A stretch of DNA of 64,000 bases. Source: Brachycybe producta (taxonomy: Eukaryota; Arthropoda; Diplopoda; Playtdesmida; Andrognathidae). Each line of letters begins with the position of its first letter. Position 1 is the first letter of the stretch. A program made the position numbers and the translations under genes. Below the pieces are notes generated by a model, which made no database searches, was not told the DNA's origin, and was given only the letters and a program-made list of their open reading frames with translations. The stretch lies in contig JAUPFP010000029.1 of assembly GCA_036925085.1 (NCBI GenBank), forward strand, positions 1,550,001 to 1,614,000. Direction: 5' to 3'. Positions 23,280-35,528 of the stretch are shown in pieces.

Positions 23280-24060
23280 TTAAGGTGGTTTTAAAGTGTA
23301 AACCGAGAGCCTCTTGATTATATCTTGTGTCATTCAGGTGCAAAATGATGAGAAATTTCAATGTGTTTTAGAAACTAGAAGGAGGGTTAGCTCAATCACT
23401 TAAGGATATTTTCTACGGATGGGATATTCGAATCCTTAAATCTCGCGAATCTTGAAAAAATATTCAAGATTTGAAAACTAGAATCTTCGCGCTTTTTTGG
23501 TCTTTCGCATCTTTCGAATCCTAACCTTAAAAAAAACTTAAAATTTTGATCAAATTAGTTTTAACTCCATTGACGCCCAATAGAAGCGTTCACTAACAAA
23601 AAAAAAATCGGCGATTATTGCAATTTCGGTGGTACCCGGATCACAAATATCATATTTGTGGCGACCCTGAGTTCGACACTTGTATTTTATTATTATTTTT
23701 TTAGGAATTTAATATTATATCATTTATTTGTATCTTCTTAATGAAACATATCTAGGATTCTTATATGAAGGATTCGAGGAACTTTTAGAATTCAGTTCGG
23801 ATTCGAGAAAATTTAGGATTCGTTCCACCTCTAATATTTTCATATTGATATCTTTCAAAATGAACTTTTTTATGTTCAGTTTGAAAATTGATCTAACCTT
23901 TTAAGCAAACGATATTTTTTAAAAATTTTGTCTCTAAAAAAAAATTTAATTTGAAAGATACCAAAATACAAATACTCCTTCTAGTTTCTAAAACACTTTT
24001 AGTTTCTTCTAGCTCAAGATACTTTATAAACAAGAAATTGAAAGTGTAAGGTAGTTTAAA
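23280..24060. mobile_element. Family A fold-back element carrying an hAT-like insertion
   Basis: Starts TTAAGGTGGTTTTAAAGTGT, continues TTTTAGAAACTAGAAGG and TAGCTCAATCACTTAAGGA, then breaks at 23413. It resumes at 23834 with ATATTTTCATATTGATATC and runs through the inverse arm (CTCCTTCTAGTTTCTAAAAC) to about 24060. Without the insert the copy is about 360 bp, the usual length. Confidence 0.8.
23414..23833 (-). mobile_element. hAT-like MITE inside family A, 8-bp target duplication
   Basis: The 420-bp insert has ends TACGGATGGGATATTCGAAT and its imperfect inverse GGATTCGTTCCACCTCTA. ATATTTTC lies directly on both sides (23406-23413 and 23834-23841), an exact 8-bp duplication as in hAT transposition. 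The T/CAGAGGTGGG-type end also fits hAT. Its interior matches the copy at 49398 in inverse orientation (CGGTGGTACCCGGATC; TTGCAATTTCG). Confidence 0.85.
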
Positions 24061-24074
24061 TTACTATTTTTATG

Positions 24075-24255
24075 TGGAAATATTTCAGAATAAACTTTTT
24101 TTAGACAAAATTTTTTTTAAAAAAATGTACTCTGCTTCAAGTTTAAGCTGACAAACTGACAGAAAAAGCTTATTTCAAAAGATGTGAAATCATATTATGT
24201 CTGAATAAACCAAGATTTCAATGGACGCGTTTACACTTTTAAAACATGACTTTAA
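24075..24255. mobile_element. Family A fold-back element, degraded copy
   Basis: Recognisable words are TTTCAGAATAAACTTTTTT, AAGCTTATTTCAAAAGATG and GTTTACACTTTTAAAACATG. Both ends are poorly preserved; it follows the previous copy immediately. Confidence 0.45.
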
Positions 24256-24556
24256 AAACTTTTTTTTCAATGGTCAATTGGTCACTCATTGAATATGTGA
24301 ATCTCAACAACGAAAAATACTCAAGTAAAGAAATGATGGAACCTGGCAAAAATTGGGATTTTATATTTTTCCCCTATTCCTCCTCCTCCTCCTCTTATTT
24401 TCTATCTACATAAATACATAAACCCTCCTTAGTAATAAATAGGCTTTTTTTCTTGATGTGTGTGTCTACATTGAAAAATAGAGATGCTTTTTTATTGCCT
24501 AAAATGGAAGTCTTCGTGTTTTTTTACGGGATGTTGTTTGTTGCATCTTTTACTTA

Positions 24557-24600
24557 GGAAGAAGAAGAAGAAGAAGAAGAAGAAGAAGAAGAAGAAGAAA
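24557..24600. repeat. (GAA)n microsatellite
   Basis: About 14 GAA units, read as a poly-lysine tract in the overlapping frame. It is not a protein feature. Confidence 0.93.
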
Positions 24601-24684
24601 TTCCTTATGAAAACGATAAGGTGGTTTGTTGAGCTGATTTCAACAACTCCGTTTTTTTCCCAACGACTTTTTTATATATTGCAT

Positions 24685-24938
24685 CAGTGGTTCTCAAAGG
24701 TCTCAAACTCATTTCACAGTTATTTTTTTTGCCTGAAGAAATGGCGGCACACTTAGCAAAAACTCACGGCATGCTAGTGACCCACAACATCCTCTCCCCT
24801 ATTATGAACCACTGGTTAAATGCTGACAACGTAAAAAAAAAGTTAAAAATTTGAAAGCATTAATTATTATTCAATGTAACATCCAAAATTTTATGGCACA
24901 GGTAGCAAAACTCACGGCACATCCTTTGAGAAACACTT
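24685..24938. mobile_element. hAT-Charlie-like MITE relic
   Basis: Left end CAGTGGTTCTCAAAGG; right end CTTTGAGAAACACTT. The inner words CTTAGCAAAAACTCACGGCA and GTAGCAAAACTCACGGCAC are a tandem echo, and a second GAACCACTGG at about 24807 suggests two overlapping or joined copies. No intact target duplication is visible. Confidence 0.6.
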
Positions 24939-25229
24939 GTATGACAGAAATACACATTATCCACCCCCTCACTCATCCCCCCTAAAATACGATGTGTTCT
25001 TAAAAAAACCTTATTCCTACTCTAACGCTATTTCCGAAAATACTTTTGACATTTTCTCAATTTTATTAGATGCATTTTAAGCCATTAAGTTGACTCGTCT
25101 ACTGTTTAACCTTAAAACCCCTCCTACTCTTTAAATGTATCATATTGTTTTTTTTACTTGCATAATTCGTGTTTGTGACATTTTACTTAGTATTACCACA
25201 ATACAAGTGGAATGTATTTTAAGTCTTCG

Positions 25230-25281
<52 letters not shown>

Positions 25282-26041
25282 ATGGAATATGATCCTTCTA
25301 GCCTGGTTGGTTATCTCTTTCTTCTATCTATAAGACTCCTTTCAACATTTTACTAGAATATCTCTCTTTATACACGTTTTTGTTGTCTCTCTCTCTCTCT
25401 CATATATAAATAGATATAAATAACTCAGGTTTATTTCTGTATACACAGACACAGAGAGAAAGGTCTTCTAGTTTTTTTGTTCTTCTCATTTTTGCCCATT
25501 ACTTATTACAGTTACTTTTATACCATTTGTTTCTTCCTCCTCTCCTTAAGAGGTCGACATTTATTTATCCACTGAATTAACTCTTTGCTTTCTTCCAACC
25601 TTCAAGCCCTTTCACCATTAATTTACAAACATGGGACTATTTCTTCCTCAATATATCCCACCCCCCCTTTACAATTAACTTCTCCTCATCCTCCTTTGTG
25701 TAGGACTCCTCATTTAACATCTTTTATTCTAAGGAGTATTTTTCATACTTGGTTGTCAGTTACTTTTCTTTGACGTTGGAGTGTTTTTTTCCTTCTTCAG
25801 ACATTATGTTTCGTTGGTTGTGACACCAACATTTCTGAAAAAAAAAATGTCTTTCTTCTTGGACTAAAAAAGTTAGGATTTTCAAACATGACATGTAATT
25901 GGACACGTCATATTAACACCAACAAAACGTGTCCTTGTGAGTTTTTTCTATGGATGGAGACGCACATACAGTATATGGCTGTCGAATGTTACAGGACCTT
26001 AAAATTAATATTTACTGTAAGGTGTTCTAGACTTTCGAATA
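24939..26041. other. No gene recognised
   Basis: Pyrimidine-rich and AT-rich DNA. It includes the (TA)n tract listed separately and a long T/C-rich patch near 25500-25800. Frames at 25585-25773 and 25888-26097 have no motif. Confidence 0.35.
25233..25277. repeat. (TA)n microsatellite
   Basis: About 22 perfect TA units. Confidence 0.95.
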
Positions 26042-26241
26042 TTAAGGCCCTTGGCACACTGACTTCTTTTTTCGACCAGTATTCGATTGCAAAATGAAGT
26101 CGAGTTGTCGCAAAAAGCGGACCTCCTTGTGTCTTTCCATAGAAAACTACATTGCAACCATAATTCACAACCACCTTCGACTTCAGTTTGTAGTTGAAAA
26201 GTGGTCAAAAAGTGGTCTGTGTATTCCAACCCTAAGGGCTT
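26042..26241. mobile_element. Possible MITE with TTAAGGCCCTTGGCACACTG end
   Basis: The left end TTAAGGCCCTTGGCACACTG is partly inverse to the right end GTCTGTGTATTCCAACCCTA plus AGGGC. The inside has GAAGTCGAGTTGTCGC and CTTCGACTTCAG words. One copy only; boundaries are tentative. Confidence 0.35.
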
Positions 26242-26320
26242 TTGTGATTTTCTCAATTTAGCCTAACTGTTTTGTATTTTACAATTTAACTATACAGTTA
26301 AAGAAAATGTTGAAATCATC

Positions 26321-26571
26321 TTAATGGAGTTTTAAAATGTAAACAAGGAATCTCTCTGGAACTCTTTGATTATTTTGTTTTTCAGGTGCAAACTTGTTTT
26401 AGAAACTAGAAGGGTAGCTTTATTCACTTTGATATTCTTCAAAATAAACTTTTTATTTTAGTTTGAAAGTGGCCCAACTGATATTTTTAAACTTTTGTTT
26501 TTTAAAAGTTTATTTTGAAAAAAAAAAAAAAAGATTTCAATATGGAAATACTTTTAAGGGCTACTCTTCTA
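26321..26571. mobile_element. Family A fold-back element, right end lost
   Basis: Starts TTAATGGAGTTTTAAAATGT, then CTTTGATTATTTTG, TTTTAGAAACTAGAAGGG, TTCAAAATAAACTTTTTA and the partial inverse arm AAAGTTTATTTTGAAAA. It stops abruptly after CTACTCTTCTAG at 26571. Confidence 0.7.
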
Positions 26572-29272
26572 GCGGGAATCATTAGCAGCCAGAAGAAACA
26601 AGCAAAGAGTTGCCCTTTTCGAGAATTCAACGATTCCCAAAGAATTATTATTGGCTAGAACTGATGATTGTGTATTTTTGGTTTGGTTGTTTAGGTTGGT
26701 GCCCCCCCCCCCCCTTCTCCCCCTTTAAATATTATTAGACTATTGAATTCTCTTCCAGTAGATATTTCTTTGTTAGGACGATTTCAATTTAACAACGTTG
26801 TCTTATTTTGTCTAAATGACAATCATTTATGATCGGGAGCAATCCCCTCTGCCACGTGGCTATTGAGCAAGCGTACCGAGTTGAAAATGAATCTGTTCAT
26901 AAACCACATCTTAAGTTTGGGTTTTTAGGTTGGTATTTCCGGTTGCATATTATCTAAAATTGCTATCGTATACAAAATTAGCACAAAATTAAGGCTGAAA
27001 AGTCTTTTTTTATGGATAAAAAAAAGTTAAAACGACACAGTAATTAAAAAGAGTTGTAAAATTAGCTGTCGTCAAATGACACCAAAAATCCCCTTTATGT
27101 GTGTTGTATATATAAAACTATAAAAGTGAAGGTGAACGTTTTTTCCTTCTTCTTTTTCAAAAGCATCATCAAGAAGAAAAAAAAAGTTTATTAGAAACTA
27201 GAATATTCTAAAACAGATTTTATGATAAGAGAGAACTTAGATCTTTTAAAAAAGTTTGAATATTTTTCCTTTTTTATCTTTAATATAAACGTATCTATTA
27301 CAAATTTAAAGATAATATGGATGTAAATTATTTTAAGCACGTTTTTAGTTATTCTAGTTTCGAACAAACTTTGAAGTTTTCTTCTTAATTTATATTTTAA
27401 GAAGAAAAAAATGTGTCCAATTATGTAAATCTAATTTTGACTAAATTCTCGAACATTGAAATTTACTTGCTGAGAAAATCACCTTAAAAAAAACTTCATT
27501 GAGAAAAATCTACATTTTAAAAAAATAATAATAAATATAATTTTCAGAACATGAGATTATTAAATTTCAAAAACCAAAAACTTTTTAAGTTTGATGATAA
27601 ATGAATGAATAGTGAAGGGGGTATTACGTGGCTTATTTATAGAATTATTTTCTATTAAGCTTCCTTTTTCTTTGATGTAAAATTGTGAAGAAGATATTTT
27701 TGAATATGAATTATTTTTTTCATCAATTGGCGTCGTCGTCGTCGAACAATAATTTGAATAAATTTCGACTAAAGTTTTAATTTTTATATTTTCTTTTTTC
27801 ATTTTGAGCCACACTTTTTTATAATAAATATGGGGGGGGGATGTTGGAATCATACGAGACTTTTATTATTAACAACATAGTTGATTTTTTGAATATGCAT
27901 ATAATATTATACCACACACATAATTTATTCTTATTCCTTATTGTTACATTTTGGTTTTTCTCTCTCTCTCTCCAACCAATTGTCTCTTTGAAGTAATTGG
28001 CTTTAAAACATTTCTCTAAGGGCCACTTTGAAGATTTAAGTGCGTATAAAATGTATATAAATAAATTTTCTCTTTTTGTGTCGTCCTTTTTTTATATATA
28101 AATATAAGTTGTTGTTAAACTTTTCTCAAAGATTATTGCAGAATAATATGTGACGTGCCTATCAACCAAAAATTGTTGTGTGCACGTCTGATAATTCAAG
28201 TGAGATTTGAAAAAAATTCTTTTTGTTAATTTATATTCATGAGTTAGACTGTCATACAAAGTGTCACCTCCCCCTTCTCCCTCAATCTCTCTCCCCTCCC
28301 CCCTCTTTTTAGTCTTCATTTTTTTCTTCTATTTAAAGTCGGTTATTTACATATGCTTAAAGCTCTTTCTTTGTGAATAGCATCTGCTCAGACATTCATT
28401 CATTAAGGCTTCAAAATGAATTGCATATTTACTTAGAAGATCTTCATCTTAAGACACATAAAAGAAGACAACGATTTGTATCTGTAGGCCTACTACTTTA
28501 TATATATTCAATAATATAAAGGAGAGGAGACTGAAAACGTTAGGGGTTTTTAAATATTAAGGGGGTGTAAGTCCTCTCCCACCCCTAAGACACATTATGA
28601 TTTGTTTTTTTTATATATGCTTGCAGTGTTTGCCTTCTTATATTATTCAGGGGCAGACATAAGTGTAACTTAAAAGGGAAGAAGAAGAAGAGGAGGACCC
28701 AGGAGAATTATTTAGCAATTAAGATATTTTTCAGAAAAATAAGAAAAATAATACGATTTAACATACAAAAATGTATGTAGTATGGTAACTGTGTATTTAT
28801 ATTCTCGAGAACATTAAAATAGGTTTTTAAAAATACATTGATGATGATGATGATGATATTAGGCCTCGAATTTTTATGCAATTTCAAACAATTGTTTCTC
28901 AGAATCTGCGGCAAAAGAGCCAACTGTGAAATAGCAACCAACAATTACGTTTTTTTTTCAATCAAAAATATCAACTGATATTAACCAGACATCTATCCTC
29001 TAATCTAACCTTTTATTGATTAGAAAACAAATACATAGTTGTAGTTGTGCTCAAATGCCATTATGATGATGATGATTATTACTTCATAATTGGCACTTGA
29101 GCTACAAAAAATTGAGAAACATTTGCTTTTGATATTGCATAAAAATCCGAGCTCCTAATGATGATGCATTAAGATTGTGTTTCATGAACGAACAAACATA
29201 TTACATGAAGTCGAAAAATAGTTTCCGTTTTAATAAAAGAAACCTAGAAATGTGTCTAGAATTTCTTCCAGC
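26572..29272. other. No gene recognised
   Basis: Strongly AT-rich. A C13-14 run lies near 26701-26714, a (GTC)n patch near 27731-27742, a C/T-rich patch near 28266-28304 and (GAT)n near 28839-28856. Frames are chance AT-rich translations. One TAGGCCTA lies at 28485-28492. Confidence 0.35.

Positions 29273-29356
<84 letters not shown>
29273..29356. repeat. (TAA)28 microsatellite
   Basis: About 84 bp of perfect AAT/TAA repeats. The poly-Ile and poly-Asn frames here are artefacts. Confidence 0.97.
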
Positions 29357-29900
29357 TTCAGTACAGGAGTTTTAAATGTATTTTATCAAAAAAAAAAAGT
29401 TGTCTACATTATTTTAATGTGTGTGTGTATATAGCGTCCTCTGGCGAAATATATCAGCAATCTACATTTGAGATAATAATATAAAAATCACATTCCACAA
29501 TGTAGGAAATAATTCGGAGTCTTGAAATCATGTGTGTCTTAAGAATGAATGTTTTTGTTGATCAATTTGAAATAAGTTTTCAATGGACAATTTTATCGGC
29601 GTGTTTCATTGAATTATTGTTTCTTCTTCTTCTTATTTGCAATAGAATTTTGTATTTCTTGATTGAATATATCTTTTATGTTATAATATGCATGCGATTT
29701 ATATGTTTGAGTTGTTTCTTCTTGTTGATGTATATATTATTATTATATATACGGAAGAAAGAGAGTACATAGCTTACTATCATGCTGTTTTATATTGAGT
29801 GTGGGTAAAAGAACGTTACTAGAGTAACAGGAAATGATTCAGGAAAATCACCGGAAACTTCCTGTGGATTGCTTAAGCCTTGTACTCTCCTCTCACTATA

Positions 29901-30008
29901 ATATATATATATATATATATATAGATATATATATATAGATATATATATATATATATAGATATATATATATATATATATATATAGATATATATATATATAT
30001 ATATATAT

Positions 30009-30058
<50 letters not shown>
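29901..30058. repeat. (TA)n array with regular GATA interruptions
   Basis: About 158 bp of TA repeats with TAGATA steps near 29924, 29938, 29958, 29983 and 30009, at spacings of roughly 14-26 bp. Confidence 0.95.
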
Positions 30059-30064
<6 letters not shown>

Positions 30065-30227
30065 TTCTATGTTAGCTGCCTTACTTTATCCGAATTCTGC
30101 TAAGAATTTTCCCTTCTTGTTTGTCTCTCTCGGAAAGTATTTTTAGCGCGTTATTATAGCGCATGTTTAAGTTGAGAAAACATTACAAAAGTTTATGACA
30201 ATTTTGAGTTATGTTTTAAAGTGGAAC

Positions 30228-30593
30228 TTAAGGTGATTTTAAAGTGTAAACGGGGGTAAACAGGTGTACAATTAGGAGTAACTAGAAAGTGTTTTAGAAA
30301 CTAGAAGGGTAATTCAATTACTTAAGTGTATTTTCATGTTTATATCTTTCAAAATAAACTTATGTCAGTTTGAAATTGACCCCGCCTTTTATAAGCAAGA
30401 TGAAAATATTAAATTTATATCTAGAAAAAGTTTATTTTGAAAGGATAATTAACATGAAAAATAACCTTCAGTGATTGAGTTACACTTTCTAGTTTCTAAA
30501 ACACATTCAAGTTTCTCTCTTATTCATTTTGGCAACCGAAAGACAGAATATAATTAGAGAGACGTGTTTACTTACACTTTAAAACAACCTTAA
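30228..30593. mobile_element. Family A fold-back element, full length with TTAA at both ends
   Basis: Runs from TTAAGGTGATTTTAAAGTGT to TTACACTTTAAAACAACCTT plus AA, 366 bp, TTAA at both ends. It has both arms (TTTTAGAAACTAGAAGGG / CTTTCTAGTTTCTAAAACAC) and the centre TTTGAAATTGACCC. Confidence 0.85.
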
Positions 30594-30597
30594 TTAA

Positions 30598-32025
30598 GAC
30601 ACATTTGGCTTAAAAAGCTATTTTTATAAGATCATACGTTGTAATTGAATCAAACACAAATATCTTCTAGCAATAGTTTGTTTTTTGAAGAGACTTTTTT
30701 TGATTGAATCAGTTTAGAAAATATTATTTTATAATTTTGATAACCAAACTTTGGTAATGTTATGTCGGTTGGAAGGTGTGGCCGGAGGAGGAGGGTATAT
30801 CTCTTTTAGAATTCTAATATTAAAACACAAACTTTTACACGTAGGGCCCACCACCACCACCATCCTGCCTGAATGGCTTGCCTGCCTATATATTGTTTTT
30901 AAGATAAGAGAAACCATACTATCTTTTAATTCTAGGCTTGAAGCGCTTAGAAAAAACGATTGCTATTTTTATTAAGAAGACCCCCCTTAGGCTATCAAAG
31001 CTCGATTCATCTGTAAATAGGGCCAGGGATCTCTTTTGAAATCAAATATACGAAATATATAAACCTCAGGAATCACAGTTCAGATAAATAAGTAAACCTT
31101 CATTCCACCATCGAACATTATACGCCATTTTTTTTAGTTACATTTCAAACAAAATATGTAATACTTAACTGAATTCCGGTTGTTTGTTTTGTCGACATAA
31201 CCCACATATTTTAAATATTCAGTGGTTAAATATTATTTCCACAAAAATATGATGGATATTTATGAAAACTGACAGTTGCACAACTGACATTCAAAACTAG
31301 ATTAAACTTTGACAAGTTATTAGAGAAAAGTGCATATTATAGTTTTAAAATTATGACCAATGGTAGAGAGTGAGAGATAGAGAGAGAGGAATAAAAATAT
31401 TATACTGTATATCGATGGGGATGGATGGATGGATGAATACATTTTTATTTGGAATTGAAGTCCATCATACCATATATAGTAATAGTACATTTTGAAGTAT
31501 TTGTATCTATAGACACAACTTTCTCTCTTTCTGTTTATAGATTGATTTTGACCAAAGATTCTCAAAGCGAAACCAGGCATAGAAATAAAAGTAAAAATGA
31601 TGATGATAGTCAAGAAGAAAATTTCTTCATGGAGAAATTGTATTGAGATTGGTGGTGGTGGGGGTGGCTAACATGAAAAAAGTGTATATATATATATAAG
31701 AACGAGAATTGTTTGCTGCTTGAACGCATTTCTTGTTGCATTTTTTGTCCTTACTATTTGGCCCACTATATATATTCGTTGGTATATGAAGTCCACATTG
31801 CATGTCTACATATATATATATGTGTAACATCTGATGCAGTTTTTATATAAGTTTCATATGTGATGGTTTCTATACGTATAACATTGCTAATAATATACTG
31901 TAGGTGAGTATACTGACTAAAAAAAGAGGTATTAGGTGATTTTTTTGTGACCCTAACTATCAGTGAGTGCAGAGATTCTTTCGATTTCGAGGCCCTTTTT
32001 CTCACTGAATGGAGATGACTCTTTC

Positions 32026-32056
<31 letters not shown>

Positions 32057-32069
32057 CTGCACTCACTGA
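30598..32069. other. No gene recognised
   Basis: AT-rich, with (GATG)n near 31418-31437, short (TA)n near 31686-31700 and 31808-31820, and (GT)n at about 32027-32043. No coding evidence. Confidence 0.35.
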
Positions 32070-32106
32070 TATATCTATATATCTATATATATATAAATAT
32101 ATATAT

Positions 32107-32178
<72 letters not shown>
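32070..32178. repeat. (TA)n array
   Basis: TA repeats with TCTATA and TAAATA interruptions at the left and perfect TA from about 32110. A GCACTCACTGATAT / TATCAGTGAGTGC pair (about 32058-32071 and 31959-31971) flanks the adjoining (GT)n stretch as an inverted repeat. Confidence 0.92.
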
Positions 32179-32181
<3 letters not shown>

Positions 32182-32620
32182 CCTTTAAGCCTTTTTTGTG
32201 TGTATGTGTGTGAATGATGTACACGAAAATCGGATATAACGTTATCAGGATAATTGGATTCATGCCTGTGCACAACATAAAAATTCCTTTTCTCAGGACA
32301 CCTTAAGGTTTTCTCGTCTTCTTCTTCTTTCCTTCCAACTTTTCTACAATTGAATAACAACGTCTTCCTCCTCCATATACTTTTTTTCTTCTGTTATATG
32401 CTATAATAATAATGATAATAATAATAATAATCTGGAATTGGCTACCATTTTGATGTGTGTTTACTCAAGAGAGTGCAATCCAACAATATACAAACAACAA
32501 TAGGTTGATTATCGTAAATGAACCCTAAAAACCTCCAATAGTCAACTTTCCCACTCTTTTGCTATTGACAAGTCGGAAATTTTAACTTTTTCCTCTTTTA
32601 ACTTTGTGAGTAATTTTTAA

Positions 32621-32870
32621 TTAAGGTGGTTTTTAAAATGTGTAAAAGGTTCTCCAACTCTTGATTATTCTGGTTTTTTTCTCAGGTGTGTCAAAATGAA
32701 GATAAAACTTGAATGTGTTTTAGAAACTAGAAGGGTAGCTCAATTAGTTAAGAGTATTTTCATGTTGATATATTTGAAAGACATCAACATGAAAATGACC
32801 CTTTAGCTACCCTTCTAGTTATAAAAACACTTTTCGATATTTTTCTTAATTTTGGCTCTTCTGAAAGACA
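32621..32870. mobile_element. Family A fold-back element, centre deleted
   Basis: Starts TTAAGGTGGTTTTTAAAATG. The left arm (TTTTAGAAACTAGAAGGGT) meets the right arm (CATCAACATGAAAATGACCC) with only a short spacer, giving a compact palindrome near 32750-32810. It ends near CTGAAAGACATAG. Confidence 0.8.
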
Positions 32871-33627
32871 TAGTTCGGAAATCAGCAGTTTGTAAATTAT
32901 TTTAAGTAGCGTTTTTTTAAAAAAAAAAAAGAAAATCTGAAACTAAAACAAAACCAATAATTAGAAACTCTTGTTATTAATTATGTGCATCAGAAGCTAT
33001 TTTGAAATCTAAACTTTTTGAAGTTTGTTTCAAAGAGGTTTTTTTTTACAATTTGATCGTCACAAAATATAAAAATGAAGTTGAATTTAGTAAAATTATG
33101 CATTTTGAGTTTGTTTATTTAGAAACAAATTTAAATTTCATATGAATTTTATGTTTGAAATTTCTGCGCTTTTTATCTATCTGTTCAGTCAAAATAATAA
33201 AAAAAAAACTAGGTTTCGATCGTCAATTATTTCACCACAAGAGGATTGAACATTAAGCATTGCTTATAACTGATGAGTAACATATATATGTATATAATTA
33301 ATGCAGGAGAGACCACAAATTAAATTGTGTTAAAAATGTTCCTCTTGTTGAATAAATAATGTGGAACCACACCTAAGTTGATGTGGGCCGTCTAGATTAC
33401 ATATACAATATTCTATGGAATCATCATCATCATCATCATCATCATACATTTACAATTTAGTGATATTAAGTCAATAGAAAATAATGGAACCACCACAATA
33501 TATTAATATGGAACGAGCAACAGACTGACTTTAGTTTTTATAGTCAATTGAAAATATGAAATTATATCAAATTACACAAATAGGCCTACATCATATAATG
33601 TTTATATTGAGAGTAGTAATAGTTCGT
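32871..33627. other. No gene recognised
   Basis: AT-rich; (ATC)9 at about 33420-33446; TAGGCCTA at 33581-33588. Confidence 0.35.
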
Positions 33628-34039
33628 TTCCACTACAAAAATTAACTGCAGTTACATAACCAAGGTTGTACTGTAGTTAACTGCAGACAACCTACAAGTG
33701 GTACTATGCGTGTTTTTCCATTTTTAAGACACTTTTACCTGTGGTTAAATGATTTTATGACACTTCCTGTTAAACAGTTGTGCATTTTGTAAAATTTTCA
33801 CTCATTAAAGTCAAAAAAATGTTGTGCTCTCCACTATCCGCCATGTTGTTTGTAAGCTAAATTTATCTAAACACAGGAAGTGACGTATTTAACCATTCAA
33901 TAATGTGGCTAACCACAATGCAGTTGAGTTAACTCCAAAGTTCAAACATTAAATCATGGTTAATGTAACCACATTTGTTTCCACTAGAAAATGAACTGTG
34001 GTTAACTTTTGAACTGCAGATAATTTTTGTAGTAATGGT
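33628..34039. mobile_element. Inverted-repeat element with CACTACAAAAATTA ends
   Basis: The left end CACTACAAAAATTAACTGCA and right end CTGCAGATAATTTTTGTAGT are inverse over about 22 bp. Direct echoes of the end (TTTCCACTAGAAAATGAACT near 33979) and repeated GTTAACTGCAG/GGTTAAC words occur inside. About 410 bp and probably a non-autonomous DNA transposon of unknown family; no clear target duplication. Confidence 0.55.
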
Positions 34040-35450
34040 TAATCGGTTAAAGTTCTGCCAAATTGTTGGCGTTTATTCAATTGGGCATTTGTTCCAGTTG
34101 GTTTTTATTCAATTTTGCGCTTGATCAGCGCCATCATGGGCCAATTGAAGTGTTTTACATTCATGTCTTCAAAATGAAGATGAAAAATGGTTGCATTATA
34201 AATGAATTTCCAATTATTTTTTTTGTATTCAACGAGCAATCATTAAATGGGTAAACAATATATATATATATTGATGACGAATTTGGTAGTAAATTCCTAC
34301 CTGATATGCCGTCGTATGTCCACCATTCTTCCCAGCTTGCCAGAATATCTATAAGTAAAAGTTAAAATAGTTGAAAATTATTCATGATGCCTCTCGTTCT
34401 TTCTCTCCATCTTCCACTCTTTACAACTAATTAGCAATTTAGTAAATGCAAAAGGTGGTAATCGTTAAGGTTGAAATGATAACAGATGAAAATAAAATTA
34501 AAACGCTTCTTGTCGAGAGACTTATTAGTAAGTCCCATGTTGCATAAATAATAAATACATCGCTTAAAAGAAGAAATACAATTGGAGGCTGGGAAAGAAT
34601 AGGAGGAGTTTTTTTTAATCTTTTCATTTTTAAACGATTTCTTGCAAACTTTTTTTCTTCTTCTTCTCCTTTCTTCTATGATCTTGACAAGACAAGACGG
34701 AAAGAAAAGAGAAAAAACGGTTAAAACGCGGTGTGTGTTGCTTATTTTTCAAGTTGCATTTGGGAATGAACAATTTTTTAATCAAGACACTTTGGAAATT
34801 AGTTTTTAAAAGAAAAAAAAAGTGGAGAAGATGGAGATTGGGTTGGTTTATGAAGGAAACTCAATGAAGATGATGAAGAAGTAGAAAAGATGAGAAAGAA
34901 AACTGCTTTTGAAGAAGCGAAACACTAAGCATCTTAATTATGCACCTTATTATAACACTGCTTGAAGGCCCCCCAGAACATCACACACACACACACATTG
35001 AGACGTACAATAGAATATTAATACATATATATTTTATAAATGATATACGTGCATTATTTTGCAATGCTTTCATAACTTTTTTCTTCTTCTTAATATCGCT
35101 TCTTCACTCATTTTCTTATTATTTTCCTATGAAAATAAATTCCTTCTTAGATTTTTGTCTTCCTCCTTACTGGGTATTTGTTGTAAGATCTAACGCTATT
35201 ACAAGTTGTGCTGCAATTGTCAACTTTCAATAAGTACTCAAATTACAAATTGCAATATCTATACTAAACAAAAAAACCACGCAAACTGATGTTTGCCAGA
35301 TGTTTTGCAAAATTGAACGTCATTTTTTTAAAATTACCCACGTTAGAATGTTAAAGTCAACTTGTATAGTTGTTAGAAAGCAAACATAATTTGAACTGCA
35401 TCGGTAAGCTCAGTTAGGAGAAAATGCCAGTTTGTGTTATACCTATAGAC
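34040..35450. other. No gene recognised
   Basis: AT-rich; a purine-rich A/G stretch near 34680-34920 and (CA)n near 34983-34998. The 97-codon frame at 34940-35233 is Phe/Ile/Leu-rich without a motif. Confidence 0.35.
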
Positions 35451-35528
35451 CAGTAGGTTTTCGAACTTGCAATTGTGGCACACCTAGCAAAACTCACGGC
35501 ACACATCACCCTTTGGGAATCAGCAATG
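35451..35528. mobile_element. hAT-Charlie-like fragment
   Basis: CAGTAGGTTTTCGAAC, then GTGGCACACCTAGCAAAACT and CACGGCACAC, ending CCTTTGGGAATCAGC. It shares the GCAAAACTCACGGCAC word with 24685-24938 and is a heavily shortened relative. Confidence 0.5.

Noticed and set aside
23430..23470. ATTCGAATCC words as tRNA B-boxes
   Set aside because: They are the subterminal repeats of the hAT-like MITE and no cloverleaf can be drawn around them.
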